Shown here: one piece after another, positions 16,773 to 26,241 of the stretch
Position numbering within the stretch: position 1 is the first letter of the stretch
Layout of the letters: each line of letters begins with the position of its first letter
Assembly (NCBI GenBank): GCA_027064585.1
Contig: JAMOPI010000028.1
Location: forward strand, 62,001-126,000
Direction of reading: 5' to 3'
DNA: 64,000 bases
DNA from: Candidatus Desulfofervidaceae bacterium
GTDB lineage: Bacteria; Desulfobacterota; Desulfofervidia; Desulfofervidales; Desulfofervidaceae
The notes under the pieces: generated by a model
What the model was told of the DNA's origin: nothing
Database searches by the model: none
The model's input: only the letters and a program-made list of their open reading frames with translations
Translations under genes and position numbers: made by a program

Positions 16773-17786
16773 TTGGCGTTACCAGCAAAAAAAAGAGAAA
16801 TGGTGAGTTTCACCTTTGATGACATTAACCTCTTAAGAAGATTAATAGGAGAGCGGAATTTTAATCTCCAATTAATTGAGCGCAGTGTGGGTGTAAGGCT
16901 TCATGTCCGGGGCAACCGGATTATGACTGAAGGCGAACCTTTGGAAGTAGACTTGGTTACCAACCTATTACATCAGTTGTATGACCTGTTAAAACAAGGT
17001 TATCCCCTTTATCCTAGTGATATTGAATATGCCATTCGTTTATTACAGAGCGATGCTCATGCTAGGTTAAAGGACATCTTTTTAGATACAGTGTACATTG
17101 TTTCTAAAAAGAAGGTTATTACTCCTAAAACGAAGGCGCAAAAGGAGTACATTGAAGCCATCCGAAAGTATGATATTGTTTTTGGAATTGGACCGGCAGG
17201 AACAGGTAAGACTTATCTAGCGATGGCCATGGCCCTCTCAGCCCTTATGCGGGGTGAGGTTATGCGGATTATTCTCACCCGACCAGCCGTAGAGGCAGGC
17301 GAAAAGCTTGGATTTTTACCCGGAGACATTTACGAAAAGGTCAATCCCTATCTTAGACCCCTTTATGATGCCTTGCATGACATGATGGACTTTGACCGGG
17401 CGGCCAAGTTTCTGCAAAGGGGGGTAATTGAGGTTGCTCCCCTTGCCTTTATGCGGGGACGAACCTTAAACGATGCCTTTGTTATTCTAGATGAGGCCCA
17501 AAATACCACCTCTGAACAGATGAAGATGTTTCTTACCCGCTTAGGCTTCAATGCCAAGGCGGTGGTGACAGGTGATATTACCCAAGTTGACTTACCTGCG
17601 GGCACGGCCTCAGGCCTAATTGAGGCCAAAGAGATTTTAAGGGGTATAGAGGGAATAAAGTTTATCTTCTTTGAAAAAACAGATGTTATCAGACACCGTC
17701 TTGTAAGGGAGATCATTCGGGCCTACGAAAAATACGAAGAACAAAAGGCCTCTAAATTCCATGTCAATAAAGAAAAACAACAATAA
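16773..17786 (+). CDS. phoH: PhoH-family ATPase
   Basis: P-loop ATPase related to the N-half of superfamily 1 helicases and linked to RNA metabolism and rRNA maturation with YbeY. The 337-residue protein has an N-terminal KH-like region (about 15-90), Walker [15 protein letters not shown] near residue 138 and Walker B VILDEAQN near residue 237. The start is the TTG at 16773, six bases after AAGGAGG; an ATG at 16800 is the alternative. The gene overlaps pgpH by 26 bp, giving the conserved order phoH-pgpH-ybeY. Confidence 0.92.
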   Translation: MALPAKKREMVSFTFDDINLLRRLIGERNFNLQLIERSVGVRLHVRGNRIMTEGEPLEVDLVTNLLHQLYDLLKQGYPLYPSDIEYAIRLLQSDAHARLKDIFLDTVYIVSKKKVITPKTKAQKEYIEAIRKYDIVFGIGPAGTGKTYLAMAMALSALMRGEVMRIILTRPAVEAGEKLGFLPGDIYEKVNPYLRPLYDALHDMMDFDRAAKFLQRGVIEVAPLAFMRGRTLNDAFVILDEAQNTTSEQMKMFLTRLGFNAKAVVTGDITQVDLPAGTASGLIEAKEILRGIEGIKFIFFEKTDVIRHRLVREIIRAYEKYEEQKASKFHVNKEKQQ

Positions 17787-20082
17787 AAACGGTAATTCAC
17801 CAGAAGGTTGTTTAAAACGGATCCTTTTTGAATGGCAAAAAATTTTTTATAAGCACTCTACTTTATCTACTTTTTCTCTCCTCTTGGCCAGCTTTTTAAT
17901 TGCCTTTACACTTTATCCTCATCTTCTCATTGCACCTAAGCACTATAAATTGGGTGATATTGCGCAAAGGGATATCAAGGCGAAAAGGGATTTTCTGGTA
18001 GAAGATACCGTTACGACTGCAAAATACCGTCAAGAAGCAATGGCAAAGGTGCCTCCGGTATATGAATTTAAGGAGGAGGTCTGGCTAGACCTGAAAGAAA
18101 GGATCAAAAAGGCCTTTGCTCAGATGCGTCAATTTTTGGAAGAAAACAGGTTAAAAAGACTGGCCAAAACGGTGGTAAAAAGCGAGGATACGGAAAACCT
18201 TAAGATTCATTCTGATAAAGAAATGAAGGGAGCCTTTGAGAAAATCTTGGGTGTTAAACTGAACCTAGTTGAATTTCAAATTCTAAAAAAAGAAGGGTTT
18301 TCTTCTCGTCTGGAAGAGCTTTTATATCAACTGTTGGAACCCCTTTATACGCGGGGAATTGTAACAGATAAGACCTCCCTGATAAAGGCCCGCTATGGCA
18401 TTGTATTGGTCTTTAAAAATCCATCTCACGAACACAGGATTTTTAATCCTGATCGTCTTTTAAGTATAGAGGAGGCCAAACAAGAAATTTATCAGCAACG
18501 TTATATCCTTTTTAATGAATTAAAACGCCAGCCTACACAAGTAGTTATAAAAATTGCTACCAAATTAATAAAACCTAATGTCTTTTATAATCCTACTGAA
18601 ACCTATCGTCGTAAAATGGAAGCAGCCAAAAATGTTAAACCGGTCTTTTATCAAGTAAAAAAGGGAGAAATCATCGTTAGGGAAGGGGAGAAAATTAACC
18701 AAATGGAGCTCTTAAAGCTACAGGCACAACAAAAGCAGACTTCACATAAACATGTCTTTCTCTTGTTTTTAGGACTTACAGGTTTGATTTTTGTCAGCTT
18801 ATGGGTAACAAAAAACGTGAGTGCATGGCTTAATCCTGTTTTTTTTCAAAGGCAGTCTAACTTTTGCTTTTGGTTGAGCAATATCTTCTTCTTTTTTGTT
18901 TTAGGGAAGTTAGGATTAGAGGTTGGCAGTCTATTTGCCCAAAATTTTCCTATTTTTTCTGCTCAGGCCTTTGTTTACGCTCTTCCCATAAACGGAGCCA
19001 CCATGCTCCTTACCTTATTTACCCAACCCCAGTTAGGTTTAGTAATTGCCTCTCTTATGGCAGGGCTAACGGGTCTTATGCTTAAATCATCTTCCTTTTT
19101 CCTATATTTCTTAGTGGGAGGATTTTGGGTTGCCTTAAGGCTTCATTGTTGCCGCCACCGTGGAACTCTTATCAAAGTAGGTTTGGAATTAGGGATTATC
19201 CAGGCAATGCTTGTTCTTTTTATAAATACTATGCATCAGGAAGTAAATTATACTCACATTCCCTTAGACTTGGGTCTGGCCCTTTTAGGGGGTATTGCAA
19301 GTAGTGTGGTCGTCCTTGGCCTTACCCCAATTGTAGAGATCATCTTTGGTTATACTAGTGACATACGGCTGCTAGAGTTGGCCAGTTTGGATCAGCCTTT
19401 GTTAAAGGAGCTAATGGTTAAAGCCCCTGGTACCTATCATCACAGTGTCGTGGTAGCCCAGTTGGTAGAGGCGGTGGCCGAAGAGATTGGGGCCAATCCT
19501 CTGTTGGCCAAAGTGGCGGCCTATTATCATGACATTGGCAAGATGAAAAAAACTCTTTATTTTATTGAAAATCAAATTGGAGTAGAAAATAAACACGATA
19601 AACTTAACCCCTCTATGAGTGCCTTGATTATCATGTCCCATGTCAAAGACGGCGTGGAATTGGCTCAAAAATACGGGTTGGGTAACGCCATTATTGATAT
19701 CATCAGGCAACACCACGGCACGAACTTAATTACCTATTTTTACCACAAGGCCAAGGAACAAAACCCCAATGTTAAGGAAGAAGACTTTCGTTATCCTGGG
19801 CCAAAGCCTCAGACCAAGGAAGCAGGCCTGGTAATGCTAGCCGATGCAGTAGAGGCCGCCAGCCGCTCTCTGGTGGATCCTTCACCTTCACGCATCAAAA
19901 CTACAGTGCAGAAGGTTATTTCCAATCTCTTTTTGGATGGCCAGCTAGATGAGTGCGAACTTACGCTCAAGGATATCCATAAAATAGAAGAAATGTTTAC
20001 CAAGGTGTTGATAGGTATCTTCCATCCAAGGATTGAATACCCGGAGGTAAAAAAGGAAGGAAAAAATGGATCAAATTTGTGA
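17761..20082 (+). CDS. pgpH: 7TM-HD phosphohydrolase, PgpH/YqfF family (c-di-AMP phosphodiesterase type)
   Basis: 773-residue membrane protein. An N-terminal helix (about residues 37-57) is followed by a long extracytoplasmic sensor region (to about 330), seven membrane helices (about 335-520) and a cytoplasmic HD domain. The HD domain shows [25 protein letters not shown] and IIRQHHGT, so the metal-binding histidines and aspartates are present. Characterised members hydrolyse c-di-AMP. No diadenylate cyclase gene is in the window, so the substrate is inferred. It is coupled to phoH. Confidence 0.9.
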   Translation: MSIKKNNNKNGNSPEGCLKRILFEWQKIFYKHSTLSTFSLLLASFLIAFTLYPHLLIAPKHYKLGDIAQRDIKAKRDFLVEDTVTTAKYRQEAMAKVPPVYEFKEEVWLDLKERIKKAFAQMRQFLEENRLKRLAKTVVKSEDTENLKIHSDKEMKGAFEKILGVKLNLVEFQILKKEGFSSRLEELLYQLLEPLYTRGIVTDKTSLIKARYGIVLVFKNPSHEHRIFNPDRLLSIEEAKQEIYQQRYILFNELKRQPTQVVIKIATKLIKPNVFYNPTETYRRKMEAAKNVKPVFYQVKKGEIIVREGEKINQMELLKLQAQQKQTSHKHVFLLFLGLTGLIFVSLWVTKNVSAWLNPVFFQRQSNFCFWLSNIFFFFVLGKLGLEVGSLFAQNFPIFSAQAFVYALPINGATMLLTLFTQPQLGLVIASLMAGLTGLMLKSSSFFLYFLVGGFWVALRLHCCRHRGTLIKVGLELGIIQAMLVLFINTMHQEVNYTHIPLDLGLALLGGIASSVVVLGLTPIVEIIFGYTSDIRLLELASLDQPLLKELMVKAPGTYHHSVVVAQLVEAVAEEIGANPLLAKVAAYYHDIGKMKKTLYFIENQIGVENKHDKLNPSMSALIIMSHVKDGVELAQKYGLGNAIIDIIRQHHGTNLITYFYHKAKEQNPNVKEEDFRYPGPKPQTKEAGLVMLADAVEAASRSLVDPSPSRIKTTVQKVISNLFLDGQLDECELTLKDIHKIEEMFTKVLIGIFHPRIEYPEVKKEGKNGSNL

Positions 20083-20088
20083 TTTTTT

Positions 20089-20634
20089 CTATTCCATCCT
20101 CTTCCACAACTCATCAAGTTTAACTTCAAATGGACAGCTTACTTCTAGCCTAAAAGACCCTTTAGTATCGTCAAAAACTTTTATAAACCTTCCCTCCATG
20201 AGTTTGTAGACCTTGATTTTTCGTCCTTCAGGGTATACAAGGACATAGTACTTAACGCCCTCCTGTTGATAAAGAAGAAACTTTAGATTTTCATCTTTAG
20301 TGGCCGAGGTAGGTGAGACTATCTCAAAGACAACTTCTGGCGTTTTTCTGACATAGTCTTCAGCCTCATCCTCACAAACGACTAATAAATCCGGTCTTAC
20401 AACCGTAGAGTTGTTTACTATCCAGTCCACATCCTGGAATACTTGGCAATTATAAGGGCAATCCGCAATCTGCTCATAAACCATTTTCGCTATCAGCATA
20501 GAGACAAACTGATGTCTTTTGAGAGGAGAGGGGACCATGGCATAAGGTACGCCTTCTATCAGCTCCCAATCTCCTTCCCAGTTGGCATAGTCTTCGTAGG
20601 TATAGCGTGGAAGGTATGTTTCGGCTAAAACCAT
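20089..20634 (-). CDS. Uma2-family (DUF820) restriction-endonuclease-fold protein
   Basis: 181 residues of the Uma2 family, a PD-(D/E)xK-like nuclease fold of unknown role and common in cyanobacteria and thermophiles. The active-site pattern appears as VVRPDLLVV, then EVVFEIVSPTS (the E-x-x-S pair) and the helix DENLKFLLYQQEGVKYYVLV. An AGGAGG site precedes the ATG. It sits backwards between pgpH and ybeY, normally neighbours in one operon, so it probably arrived by insertion. Function unknown. Confidence 0.85.
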   Translation of the reverse strand: MVLAETYLPRYTYEDYANWEGDWELIEGVPYAMVPSPLKRHQFVSMLIAKMVYEQIADCPYNCQVFQDVDWIVNNSTVVRPDLLVVCEDEAEDYVRKTPEVVFEIVSPTSATKDENLKFLLYQQEGVKYYVLVYPEGRKIKVYKLMEGRFIKVFDDTKGSFRLEVSCPFEVKLDELWKRME

Positions 20635-20720
20635 AAAGGCCTCCTAATATGTTCCTTGACATACCAGCTGCCTGTTCTTATCATTGAATTCTAAATCCAA
20701 ATTTTAAAGGTGGCAAGTTT

Positions 20721-21164
20721 ATGCAAGTTTGGATAAATTTGAAAGAGAAAGACAGACTTAAAGCCGACCAAATAGAAGAGAAAATGGGCAAGCTCTTAAA
20801 GGCACTTAATCTAGCTGAGGCCGAGGTGAGTATTTCCTTTGTGAGTGATGAGGAGATAAAGGAGTTAAACCGTCAGTATCGGCAAAAGGATGCCCCTACT
20901 AATGTCCTTTCCTTTTGCATGCAAGAGGGAGAGGATAAAGACATCAATCCTCATCTTTTGGGTGATATTGTTATTTCCCTAGAGACGGCCCAGAGGGAGG
21001 CTGAAGCGTGCGATTTTAGTCTGGAAGAAATGGTGGATTTTTATCTTATTCACGGCTTGCTGCATCTATTAGGCTATCACCACGATCACCCAGAACATGA
21101 AGCCATGATGCGTAGATTATGGCAGGTCCTTGGACATTCACCTTATTGGGATGAAGCGACTTAA
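20721..21164 (+). CDS. ybeY: Endoribonuclease / rRNA maturation factor YbeY
   Basis: Zinc metalloprotein involved in 16S rRNA 3'-end maturation and ribosome quality control. The 147-residue protein has the conserved TNVLSF segment and the three-histidine zinc motif HGLLHLLGYHHDHPEH. Length is typical. The inserted Uma2 gene and its spacer cut it off from phoH-pgpH, so it probably needs its own promoter in 20635-20720. The next gene, a uvrA paralogue, begins 8 bp after its stop. Confidence 0.93.
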   Translation: MQVWINLKEKDRLKADQIEEKMGKLLKALNLAEAEVSISFVSDEEIKELNRQYRQKDAPTNVLSFCMQEGEDKDINPHLLGDIVISLETAQREAEACDFSLEEMVDFYLIHGLLHLLGYHHDHPEHEAMMRRLWQVLGHSPYWDEAT

Positions 21165-21172
21165 AGAACACC

Positions 21173-23899
21173 ATGTCTGTTCCCTGCATTAAAGTCATCA
21201 ATGCCCGCCAAAACAACTTAAAGGGAATAAACCTTAGCTTACCCCTTAATTGTCTGACGGTCATTACGGGGGTGAGTGGGGCCGGAAAGTCCAGCTTGGC
21301 CCATGATGTCCTCTATGCCGAGGGACAACGGCGGTATGTAGAGACCTTTTCTCCTTACGCCCGGCAGTTCATTGAGCGCATGGATCGGCCGGATGTAGAA
21401 CGAATTGAAGGTATTCTTCCCGCCATTGCCATAGACCAAAAACACCCGGTGCGGACCTCCCGTTCTACTGTAGGTACGATGACCGAAATTAACGACTACC
21501 TAAAGCTCCTCTTTGCCCATTTGGCCATCTTTTATTGTCCCCATTGCGGCCGACCGGTGCGCAGTTATGAACCCCAAGAAGTGGTAGAATTGGTTTTGAA
21601 GGAATATAAGGGCAAACGGCTGGTAGTCTGTTTTCCCTATGCCGTGCAGTCGCCTGAAGAGGCTAAAGGGGAACTTTTACGCCTGGGCTTTGACCGCCTG
21701 TGGATGAATGAAGAAGTAGTCTATTTGGAAGACATATCCCTTAAGCCTAAACAAAGGCTCTATGTCCTTGTAGACCGCCTTGTGGCCGTACCTGAAAAGA
21801 AAGGACGGCTTAAAGAGGCCATAGAAATGGCCTATCAATTTGCTCAAGGTCGGGTGGTAGTGCAAGTGTTTCCTGGTGAGATGCTCTGTTTTCGTCAGGA
21901 CTATGGCTGTGCCTATTGTGACATAGCCTATAAAAGGCCGCATCCTAATCTCTTCTCTTTTAATAGCCCTTTAGGGGCCTGTGAGACCTGTCGTGGGTTT
22001 GGCCGCATTATTGATTATGATTTAGATCTGATTATCCCGGATAAACATAAATCCTTAGCCGAAGGAGCAATAAAAATCTGGAAGCCAGGCAGCGAGGAGT
22101 ATGAAGACTTGATTTCTTTTTGTCATGCCAAAGGCATCCCTACGGATGTGCCTTTTGCCCAAATTCCACCCACGCAGCAAAAACTCATCATAGAGGGAGG
22201 AGATGGTTTTTACGGCATAAAAGGTTTTTTCCGCTGGCTTGAAAGCAAAAGTTACAAAATGCACGTGCGGGTCTTTCTTTCACGGTATCGTGGTTATTTT
22301 ATCTGTCCAGATTGTCAGGGCACGCGCTTTAAAAGAGAAGTGCTGCAGTATCGGCTTAAAGGTAAACACATTGCTGAAATCCTAGGAATGTCCATTGACG
22401 AGGCCTTTGTCTTTTTTAAAGAGCATTTTTCTAAAGAGCAGTCACACCCAGCGGTTAGGCTTTTATTGGATGAGATTACGCGTCGTCTGTATTATTTAAA
22501 AGAAGCAGGGGTAGGTTATCTTACCCTTGACCGCCAATCCCGCACCCTTTCTGGGGGAGAGGTGGCCAGGGTCAATTTGACCAAGGCCCTTGGTTCTTCC
22601 TTGGTCAACACCTTGTTTATCTTAGATGAACCAAGCGTAGGACTGCACCCTAGAGACAACAAACGTTTGGTCAAAATCTTAAAGGAACTGGCCAAGGAAA
22701 ACACGGTGGTGGTCGTAGAACACGACCCAGAGATCATAAAGGCCGCTGATTATATTCTTGACCTAGGTCCTGGGGCCGGGGAAAGAGGTGGAAAAGTAGT
22801 TTATTTTGGACTTTTAGAAGGTCTTAAGGAAGCAAAGGATTCCTTAACGGCCCAGTATTTAACTGGCAAAAAGCGGATAGCCGTGCCTTCTGTCCGTCGC
22901 AGACCTAAGGGTTGGTTAATTATTAAAGGAGCAGCGGCACACAATCTTAAAAACATCATTGTCAAAATTCCCCTAGGTGTAATGGTTTGTTTGACGGGCG
23001 TTTCAGGTTCAGGTAAAAGCACTCTGGCTGAAGAGATCATATATAAAGGCATCAAAAAAGAAAAGGGTATGTTTGTGGGAAAACCAGGCAAGTATGAAGC
23101 AATAAGTGGGCTTGAGAAGATAGACGATGTAATCCTTGTGGATCAAACACCCATTGGTCAAACTCCCCGCGCTAACCCTGCTACCTATTTGGATATTTTT
23201 ACCCCTATGCGCAAGCTTTTTGCTACCCTACCAGAGGCCAAGGCCAGGGGATATACTGCCGGTACCTTTTCCTTCAACAGCCCTGGGGGGAGATGCACAG
23301 CCTGTCAAGGGGCAGGATTTGAGCGGATAGAAATGCAGTTTCTTTCTGATGTTTATCTTACCTGTCCGGTGTGTAAGGGTACACGCTACCGGGAGGAAGT
23401 GTTGGAAGTTACCTATAAAGGTAAAAATATTGCCGATGTGTTGGCCATGACCTTTACTGAAACCAAGGTTTTCTTTGCCGACCGGCCTGAAATCGTAAAT
23501 CGTCTTCTCCCTGCTATAGAAGTGGGTCTTCATTATCTGCGTTTAGGTCAGCCCATTAATACCCTTTCTGGCGGGGAGGCACAGCGGCTCAAGTTGGCCA
23601 AGTTTTTACAAATCGGCAAAGGCAAAACACTATTCATCTTTGACGAACCTACGGTTGGTCTTCACCTGGCCGATATAGAATGCCTGCTCAAGGCCATGCA
23701 GACCTTGTTGCAGAAGGGTCACTCCTTGCTTGTGATTGAACATAATCTAGAAGTAATAAAATGTGCCGATTATATTATTGACCTTGGTCCTGAAGGCGGT
23801 CCAGCGGGAGGAGAGATTATTGCTACTGGTACGCCTGAAGAAGTGGCAGCCGTCCAAGAAAGTTACACTGGACAATGTCTTAAGCACGTGCTTATGTAG
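21173..23899 (+). CDS. uvrA: UvrA-family excinuclease ATPase (UvrA2-like paralogue)
   Basis: 908-residue twin ABC ATPase of the UvrA family. NBD1 has GVSGAGKSS, LSGGEVARVNL and DEPSVGLHP; NBD2 has GVSGSGKST, LSGGEAQRLKLA and DEPTVGLHL. All signature motifs are intact. Zinc-type cysteine pairs appear in CPHCGRP, CETCRGFG/CPDCQGTR and CTACQGAG/CPVCKGTR. The strings AIAIDQKHPVRTSRSTVGTMTE and VDQTPIGQTPRANPATY resemble the accessory UvrA2 group more than canonical UvrA1. Whether the genome has a canonical UvrA elsewhere cannot be seen. It probably shares a transcript with ybeY. Confidence 0.9.
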   Translation: MSVPCIKVINARQNNLKGINLSLPLNCLTVITGVSGAGKSSLAHDVLYAEGQRRYVETFSPYARQFIERMDRPDVERIEGILPAIAIDQKHPVRTSRSTVGTMTEINDYLKLLFAHLAIFYCPHCGRPVRSYEPQEVVELVLKEYKGKRLVVCFPYAVQSPEEAKGELLRLGFDRLWMNEEVVYLEDISLKPKQRLYVLVDRLVAVPEKKGRLKEAIEMAYQFAQGRVVVQVFPGEMLCFRQDYGCAYCDIAYKRPHPNLFSFNSPLGACETCRGFGRIIDYDLDLIIPDKHKSLAEGAIKIWKPGSEEYEDLISFCHAKGIPTDVPFAQIPPTQQKLIIEGGDGFYGIKGFFRWLESKSYKMHVRVFLSRYRGYFICPDCQGTRFKREVLQYRLKGKHIAEILGMSIDEAFVFFKEHFSKEQSHPAVRLLLDEITRRLYYLKEAGVGYLTLDRQSRTLSGGEVARVNLTKALGSSLVNTLFILDEPSVGLHPRDNKRLVKILKELAKENTVVVVEHDPEIIKAADYILDLGPGAGERGGKVVYFGLLEGLKEAKDSLTAQYLTGKKRIAVPSVRRRPKGWLIIKGAAAHNLKNIIVKIPLGVMVCLTGVSGSGKSTLAEEIIYKGIKKEKGMFVGKPGKYEAISGLEKIDDVILVDQTPIGQTPRANPATYLDIFTPMRKLFATLPEAKARGYTAGTFSFNSPGGRCTACQGAGFERIEMQFLSDVYLTCPVCKGTRYREEVLEVTYKGKNIADVLAMTFTETKVFFADRPEIVNRLLPAIEVGLHYLRLGQPINTLSGGEAQRLKLAKFLQIGKGKTLFIFDEPTVGLHLADIECLLKAMQTLLQKGHSLLVIEHNLEVIKCADYIIDLGPEGGPAGGEIIATGTPEEVAAVQESYTGQCLKHVLM

Positions 23900-23967
23900 G
23901 CAATTGTGAAATAGTTTATACTAGGTGGGTTATTTTAGAGGAAAACGAAATTTGTTAAACAATTGCC
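23899..23967. repeat. Separated 9-bp perfect inverted repeat after uvrA
   Basis: GGCAATTGT (23899-23907) and ACAATTGCC (23959-23967) can pair around a 51-base loop just after the uvrA stop. There is no T-run directly after it, so it is not a standard terminator. It could be a processing or binding site in the uvrA-ligA spacer. Confidence 0.3.
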
Positions 23968-24068
23968 CGCTGATAGATTGGTTTTATAGTTCTCTTTCTT
24001 GCCCTTTTTGTTCAAAGTGATTAAAAATAGCTACAGAAAACATTTAAATTCTGTTTTGAGGTGTAGGG

Positions 24069-26216
24069 ATGTATAGCGAAAAAGAGCAGGCCCGGCTATT
24101 GGAGGAAACAAAAAGCCTTTTACGATTTATTAAAGATCATCCAATAAAAAAACTTTCTCTTGAAAAGGCAAAGGAAATTGTTGGATCTTTACGCACGGTT
24201 ATTAGCTATCATGACTGGCGTTATTATGTCTTAAACGATCCGGTTATCTCTGACTATGAATATGACCAACTCTTTCGGTATCTACGAGACTTAGAAGAAA
24301 AATTCCCAGAGTTAATTAGTCCAGATTCACCCACGAGGCGGGTGGCCAGTGATGTAACCAAGGTCTTTCCTGAGGTGCCCCATCTTTCTAAAATGCTTTC
24401 CTTAGACAATGCCTATTCTGCTGATGAATTAAGGGACTTTCACCGGCGAGTAGTGCAGGGTATAGGAACAGAGGAAGTAGAATACACCTGTGAACCTAAG
24501 TTTGATGGGGCAGGTATTGCGCTCGTCTATGAGAATGATTTATTGCAACGTGGATGTACTAGAGGCGATGGGGCTAGGGGTGAGGACATTACCCCTAACA
24601 TTAGAACCATCCGGGCCATTCCTCTACGCGCACCCCTTTCTCAATTTGGTATTCACCGCATAGAAATAAGAGGGGAGGTCTTAATAGACAAAGAGAGCTT
24701 TCGCAAAATTAATCAACAAAGACTGGAAGAAGGTCTGTCTCCCTTTGCTAATCCCCGCAATGCCGCGGCTGGTTCTTTGAGATTGCAAGATCCCAAAGAG
24801 GTAGCTAAAAAGAAACTAGATGCCTTTGTTTACCAAATTACCTTTGCTGAAAATAAAAAAGGAGAAAACCTCTTAGGGACCTCTATTCAAACACACTGGC
24901 AGGCGATGGAAATCCTTAAACAATGTGGGTTTAAAGTCAGCTGGGGGGCTGAACTGTGTAAGGGGATAGATGAAGTGATTAAATTCTGCCAAGAATGGGA
25001 ACAAAAGAGGGAAGAGTTTCCTTATGAAATAGACGGGATTGTCATTAAGGTCAATGATATAAGATCACAGCAAATTTTAGGAGAAACTACCCATCATCCC
25101 CGTTGGGCCATTGCCTTTAAGTTCAAGGCGAAACAGGCCACGACTAGGCTGAAAAGGGTGGTATTTCAGGTAGGGCGAGTAGGGACCATTACCCCGGTGG
25201 GAGAATTAGAACCAGTAGAAGTAGGAGGGGTAATTATTAGTCGCGTTTCTCTATTTAATGAAGACTTTATTCGGGAAAAAGACATTCGTGTGGGTGATAT
25301 GGTATTGGTAGAGAGGGCAGGAGAAGTTATTCCCTATATAGTGAAAGTGATCAAAGAAGCAAGAACAGGGAGCGAAGAGCCTATTGTCTTTCCTAAAACC
25401 TGTCCTTCTTGTGGTAGCAGAATTGTGCGTTTGCCTGAAGAGGCAGCGTGGCGTTGTGTAAATATGCGGTGCCCGGCCCAATTAAAGGAGCGTTTGAAGT
25501 ACTTTGCTTCTAGAAGGGCAATGGATATAGAGGGATTAGGAGAAAGAACGGCCAGAGTACTTGTGATGAGTAGGCTGGTAGAAGACGTGGCGGATATTTA
25601 CTACCTTACCGAAGAAAAGCTTCTTAAGGAACTACCTAAACGGATGGAAGAATTAGGACAACCACGTCCAACCTTTTTAGGCGAGTTAAATGTAAGGAAG
25701 TTACTCAAAAATATTGAAGCAAGCAAAAACCGGCCTCTTCACCGTGTTATCTATGCCCTTGGTATTCGCTATGTCGGTTATGCCACGGCCACTCTACTAG
25801 CCGAGATGGTCAACTCAATTGATGAACTTATTAATATGCCAGAACACAAGCTTGAACAGGTTTCTGGTATCGGTCCCAAGATTGCACACAGCATTAAGGA
25901 ATTTTTCTCCTTACCCGACAATCTTAAGGTAATTGAAAAGCTAAAAAAGGCCGGTGTGCGTATGGCCAAAGTAGAGATAAAAGGGCCATTGGCCGGTAAG
26001 GTCTTTATCTTTACCGGTGCCCTTTCTTCCATGACGCGGGATGAGGCCAAAAGAAAGGTAGAGGAGTTGGGAGGAAAGACCGTGGATGCGGTCAGCCGAA
26101 AGGTAACCCATGTCGTGGTGGGTGAAAATCCAGGTTCAAAGCTCCGTAAGGCACAGCGTTTGGGTCTTACCATCATCAATGAGGAGGAATTTTTAAAGAT
26201 GATTGGAGAAAAATAA
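24069..26216 (+). CDS. ligA: NAD-dependent DNA ligase
   Basis: Seals nicks in replication and repair. The 715-residue protein has the Ia domain with YHDWRYYVLNDPVISDYEYD, the adenylated lysine in EPKFDGAGI (about residue 142), an OB domain, a four-Cys zinc finger (CPSCG...CVNMRCPAQ), helix-hairpin-helix repeats and a C-terminal BRCT domain starting near GPLAGKVFIFTG. It is about 40 residues longer than typical LigA because of an N-terminal lysine/glutamate-rich extension. GAGGTGTAGGG precedes the ATG. Confidence 0.95.
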   Translation: MYSEKEQARLLEETKSLLRFIKDHPIKKLSLEKAKEIVGSLRTVISYHDWRYYVLNDPVISDYEYDQLFRYLRDLEEKFPELISPDSPTRRVASDVTKVFPEVPHLSKMLSLDNAYSADELRDFHRRVVQGIGTEEVEYTCEPKFDGAGIALVYENDLLQRGCTRGDGARGEDITPNIRTIRAIPLRAPLSQFGIHRIEIRGEVLIDKESFRKINQQRLEEGLSPFANPRNAAAGSLRLQDPKEVAKKKLDAFVYQITFAENKKGENLLGTSIQTHWQAMEILKQCGFKVSWGAELCKGIDEVIKFCQEWEQKREEFPYEIDGIVIKVNDIRSQQILGETTHHPRWAIAFKFKAKQATTRLKRVVFQVGRVGTITPVGELEPVEVGGVIISRVSLFNEDFIREKDIRVGDMVLVERAGEVIPYIVKVIKEARTGSEEPIVFPKTCPSCGSRIVRLPEEAAWRCVNMRCPAQLKERLKYFASRRAMDIEGLGERTARVLVMSRLVEDVADIYYLTEEKLLKELPKRMEELGQPRPTFLGELNVRKLLKNIEASKNRPLHRVIYALGIRYVGYATATLLAEMVNSIDELINMPEHKLEQVSGIGPKIAHSIKEFFSLPDNLKVIEKLKKAGVRMAKVEIKGPLAGKVFIFTGALSSMTRDEAKRKVEELGGKTVDAVSRKVTHVVVGENPGSKLRKAQRLGLTIINEEEFLKMIGEK

Positions 26217-26241
26217 ATTGTTGGAATAGAGGTGAAAAGAT

